Positions 30,320 to 32,840 of a stretch of 32,840 nucleotides of DNA are shown here, piece after piece. Source of the DNA: DATATB01 sp036268995 (GTDB lineage Bacteria > Planctomycetota > Planctomycetia > Pirellulales > PNKZ01); the NCBI GenBank assembly GCA_036268995.1, contig DATATB010000103.1, forward strand, positions 1 through 32,840, read 5' to 3'. The notes under the pieces were generated by a model that was not told where the DNA came from, did no database searches, and worked only from the letters and a program-made list of their open reading frames with translations. The translations under genes were made by a program, and so were the position numbers. Within the stretch, counting starts at the first letter, position 1; each line of letters opens with the position of its first letter.

Positions 30320-31711
30320 GTGACCAAAAGCGATAGGGAAATCGTCTCGGCGTTGCAGCTCGCATTGGCCGAAAAGGTGGGCAGCGACCGCTACGAACTC
30401 TGGTTCGGGGGCCGGACGCGGCTGTCGCTGGCCGACGGGGGACTGACCGTGAGCGTGCCCGATCGGTTCTTCCAGGATTGGTTGCGCAAGAATTTCCGGC
30501 ACGAGCTGGAAGCTTCGTGCGTGGCGGCCCTGGGCAAGCCACTGCCCATCTCCTTCGAGATCGACAGCCAACTGGCGCTCGCCGCCAGTCCCGCACCGCG
30601 AAAGCCGGCGCCGTCGCCCGAGCGGCGTGAAGGTCCAGCACCGGCTGCCCCCGAATCCGGCGGTCAGCCGCCCCCGCGGCGATTTGCCAGCCTCGAGACC
30701 TTCGTGCTCGGCGGCGGCAATCGCCTGGCGCACCTGGCCGCCCAGACGGTGGCCCAGCGCTTGGGCAGCACCAATCCGCTGGTGCTGCACGGGCCGACCG
30801 GAGTGGGCAAAACGCATTTGCTCGAAGGCATTTGGATTGCCGCCAAAAAGAGCCGGCCGTCGCTGCACGCCGTGTATCTTTCGGCCGAACAGTTCACCAC
30901 GTATTACGTCGATGCGGTGCGCGGCAGCGGGCTGCCCAGTTTTCGCCGCAAATATCGCGGCCTGGATCTGCTGCTGATCGACGACGTGCAGTTCTTCGCC
31001 AACAAAAAAGCCACGCTCGGCGAACTTTTGCACACGATCGACGCCCTGATCCGTGATGGCCGGCAGATCGTGTTCGCCGCCGACCGCCTGCCGGCGCAGT
31101 TGCCCGGCTTGGGAGCCGAACTTGGCGCGCGCTTGCAGGGAGGGCTGGTTTGCGGCATCGATCCGCCTGATTACGAAACCCGGCTGGGCATCGTCCGGCA
31201 AATGGCCAGCCGGCTGGATACGGAAGTGCCGCACGACGTGCAGGCCTTCGTGGCGGCTCAGCTCACCACCCACGCCCGAGCCCTGGCCGGGGCGCTTAAT
31301 CGGCTGCACGCCCATAGCCAGGCGCACGAGACGCCGGTCACTCTGGCGATGGCCGAGCAGTGCCTGGCCGACATGCTGCCCAGCTACGGCCGCGGCGTGC
31401 GGCTGGCGGATATCGAGCAGGCCGTGTGCGACATATTCGGCCTGGAACCCAAGACGCTGCAATCTCCGGCCAAGGGGAAACTCGTCGATCATCCGCGGAT
31501 GCTGGCCATGTGGCTGGCACGCAAACACACGCGGGCCGCCTTGAGCGAGATCGGCCAATACTTCGGCAAGCGCAGCCACAGCACCGTCGTGGCCGCGCAA
31601 AAGAAGATCAACAAGCTCATCGAGTCCAGCGCCCCCCTCGTCGTCGGCCAGCGCGATTGCAAGCTCGAAGACACCATCCGCCGCGTCGAAGATAATCTAC
31701 TCGCCGGCTAA
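30320..31711 (+). CDS. dnaA: Chromosomal replication initiator protein DnaA
   Basis: A 463-residue AAA+ protein that binds DnaA boxes and opens the origin. Domain I is at about 1-85 (SALQLALAEKVGSDRYELWF), followed by a Pro/Ala-rich domain II (about 90-122). The ATPase domain has Walker A GPTGVGKT (158-165) and Walker B LLLIDDVQFF (217-226). The C-terminal DNA-binding domain has the signature GQYFGKRSHSTVVAAQKKI. The start is GTG at 30320 (VTKSDREIVSAL), matching the usual N-terminus, although the AAGGA lies very close to it. A longer open frame to 30101 is rejected because a promoter lies inside it. dnaN, recF and gyrB are not adjacent. The acetyltransferase is upstream, and a nuclease gene is 373 bases downstream. 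Confidence 0.96.
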   Translation: MTKSDREIVSALQLALAEKVGSDRYELWFGGRTRLSLADGGLTVSVPDRFFQDWLRKNFRHELEASCVAALGKPLPISFEIDSQLALAASPAPRKPAPSPERREGPAPAAPESGGQPPPRRFASLETFVLGGGNRLAHLAAQTVAQRLGSTNPLVLHGPTGVGKTHLLEGIWIAAKKSRPSLHAVYLSAEQFTTYYVDAVRGSGLPSFRRKYRGLDLLLIDDVQFFANKKATLGELLHTIDALIRDGRQIVFAADRLPAQLPGLGAELGARLQGGLVCGIDPPDYETRLGIVRQMASRLDTEVPHDVQAFVAAQLTTHARALAGALNRLHAHSQAHETPVTLAMAEQCLADMLPSYGRGVRLADIEQAVCDIFGLEPKTLQSPAKGKLVDHPRMLAMWLARKHTRAALSEIGQYFGKRSHSTVVAAQKKINKLIESSAPLVVGQRDCKLEDTIRRVEDNLLAG

Positions 31712-32084
31712 GGAGCGCGGCGCCTTCGCCACTCAACTCATTCCTACGTTGCCCGGATCTGGCGATACCATGGCGCCGTGCTCGCGTTCGCAGACTAATT
31801 ATGACCGACCGTTACCCACGCCGATCACCACAGTTCTAATCCCACGATCAGCGTCTCTGCCGACGGTGCCCTCGATCGGTCTTTCTTTTCGATTGACAAT
31901 AGCCTTGCGGCGGGTGGTACGGATCGCGGTGACCGCTCGTTGAATCTCGCGCGGGAACTCGGCCCTTAGTAACGCTCCGCACGGCTAGGGAGATTAACGA
32001 TTTTTCGGTTCGCATGCCTTCCGCCCAGGGAACGGGTACAATCACGTCGGGGTTTGGATCATGAATTCCGCCGGAATCAGATAG
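31712..32084 (+). other. Intergenic region between dnaA and the nuclease gene
   Basis: No convincing gene. A TTGACA at 31893-31898 has no good -10 at the right distance. TACAAT at 32037-32042 could be a -10 for the nuclease gene but lacks a -35. Base composition becomes less G+C-rich through this stretch, consistent with a junction between core and accessory DNA. Confidence 0.45.
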
Positions 32085-32704
32085 ATGCGGCTCGACTACC
32101 ACGACTTTAGCGACAAGGATTTTGAACGCCTCGCGGTCTGCATCTGCGCCGAAATCCTCGGAACGGGGGTCGTCCCGTTCTGTACCGGCCCCGATGGATC
32201 GCGGGACATGAGATTTGAGGGCACCGCCGCTGATTTGCCGAACGCCGAGGAGCCCTACAAAGGTAAATTCATCGGGCAGGCTAAGCAGACGGAGAGCCCC
32301 GTGGCGAAGTTTAGCGATACGGACTTCTCCGGCGCAGCGAAATCTTCCGTTCTTTCCAAAGAAATGGCCGGAATAAAGAAGCTCGTGGACAAAGGCGAGT
32401 TGGACCATTATCTCCTTTTCGCAAATCGACGAATGTCTGGGGTCTCTGAGAAGCCAATTCAGGACCGAATCAAAAAGGAAACCGGCGCCAAGAACGTCGA
32501 GCTGTTTGGTGTCGAGCGAATCGACATGCTGTTAGCGCACAAGCCGAGAATCCTCGAGACGTTCGGCTTAGTCCCGAGGCACCTGCCGCTGCTTGTCACC
32601 TGTGACGCTCTAGCCGAGGTTATCCTTGCAATTGGCTCGCACCGCTCCCTATTCGAGGAGGCGTTTGAGCCGACAAGCCTTGAGCGGACGACATTCAAAA
32701 AAAA
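32085..32704 (+). CDS. Mrr-like restriction-endonuclease-fold protein, 3' end cut off by IS insertion
   Basis: 206 native residues remain; the frame then runs about 12 codons into the IS and stops at 32741. After DFERLAVCICAEILG (12-26) come GPDGSRD (35-41) and GKFIGQAKQ (60-68). With D41, Q65 and K67 they fit the D...QxK active site of Mrr-type PD-(D/E)xK nucleases. DHYLLFANRRM and VELFGVERIDMLL follow, parallel to FFTNQRL and LYHAERIL in the truncated Fic gene at the left end. The domain after about residue 160 is incomplete, so the effector or sensor part is unknown. Such N-terminal nuclease domains occur in multi-gene defence systems (ABC-three-component systems are one possibility). It is probably inactive or altered. 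Confidence 0.7.
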
Positions 32705-32840
32705 GCCTCCTCAGCAGAATCTGTGGGTGAATTCGGGCTGAGGGAGGTTGCCAAGTTGATGATACAACGCCAATTCGATGGTTTCGTACTCGCGAAAGCC
32801 GTACGACTTTCTCATGGTCAGTTTGGCTTTGTTATTGAAA
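32705..32840 (-). mobile_element. 3' end of the same ISL3-like insertion sequence (right copy, inverted)
   Basis: The reverse complement of this segment is identical to positions 4-139 over all 136 bases. The boundary after GAGGAGGC (minus strand) adjoins eight T (minus strand; A-run 32697-32704 on plus). The element extends beyond the window. It interrupts the nuclease gene that starts at 32085. Confidence 0.85.
32711..32840 (-). CDS. Transposase, C-terminal fragment (ISL3-like), truncated by the window edge
   Basis: The same 3' coding end as at the left edge of the window, on the opposite strand. The stop codon is at 32711-32713 and the last residues are THRFC. About 42 codons are present. 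It is identical in DNA sequence to the left copy over the shared length, which points to recent transposition of two copies. It adds no functional residues beyond those described for the left fragment. Confidence 0.65.
   Translation of the reverse strand, partial: FNNKAKLTMRKSYGFREYETIELALYHQLGNLPQPEFTHRFC

Noticed and set aside
30221..31600. Long minus-strand open frame (459 codons) opposite dnaA
   Set aside because: Shadow of dnaA in a G+C-rich region, without any recognisable domain.
31848..32408. Minus-strand open frame (186 codons) overlapping the truncated nuclease gene
   Set aside because: The overlapping plus frame has a nuclease-like active site; this one has no recognisable feature.
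1..32840. CRISPR arrays, rRNA or tRNA genes
   Set aside because: No regularly spaced repeats with spacers and no tRNA cloverleaf or rRNA-like sequence was seen in the intergenic regions.

Overview
The window looks like chromosomal DNA of a planctomycete (PVC group, probably Pirellulales-like). This is inferred from protein content: a PVC-type membrane-bound dehydrogenase with a c-type heme tail, a Tat-exported Gfo/Idh oxidoreductase, a DUF4034/WD40 secreted protein, PDZ and His/Gly-rich secreted proteins, a signal peptidase I with a very large insertion, and a dnaA gene standing alone. The core is G+C-rich and codes densely on both strands.

Layout. (1) Positions 1-1025: the 3' end of an insertion sequence (ISL3-like transposase C-terminus), joined directly to the 5'-truncated remains of a nuclease-Fic fusion gene. 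(2) 1084-4709, minus strand: an adaptor (HlyD/CusB-like) gene, then a DUF4160-DUF2442 pair and an M81 (MlrC-like) peptidase with their own promoter. (3) 4868-9803, plus strand: DUF4034-WD40 secreted protein overlapping a 2-hydroxyacid dehydrogenase, then a coiled-coil protein behind a promoter with a palindrome in its spacer. (4) 9904-14787, minus strand: tkt, lepB and lptB. (5) 15028-20392, minus strand: Gfo/Idh oxidoreductase, the heme dehydrogenase and a small zinc-finger protein, separated by a cluster of palindromes. (6) 20938-24941: DUF362 protein (+), a small secreted protein and surE (-), and guaA (+) with an attenuator-like leader. (7) 25037-29839: HEAT-like, His/Gly-rich and PDZ secreted proteins (-), divergent from an acetyltransferase (+). 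(8) 30320-31711: dnaA with a clear sigma70-type promoter. (9) 32085-32840: an Mrr-like nuclease gene cut at its 3' end by a second copy of the same insertion sequence, in opposite orientation.

The two window ends are a perfect 136-bp inverted repeat (4-139 and 32705-32840), both being the transposase end of the same IS. The simplest reading is that the window is a whole assembly contig that stops inside two copies of a repeated IS. Both IS copies have cut defence-type nuclease genes, and those flanks are visibly less G+C-rich than the core. The ends therefore look like accessory, probably defence-associated, DNA around a vertically inherited core.

The most interesting items are the nuclease-Fic fusion and the IS-cut nuclease at the ends, the guaA leader with a terminator and an SD-sequestering hairpin, the signal peptidase with zinc ribbon and jelly-roll-like insert, the nested inverted-repeat element at 15546-15730, and the operator-like palindrome at 8369-8380. 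No rRNA, tRNA or CRISPR array was seen.
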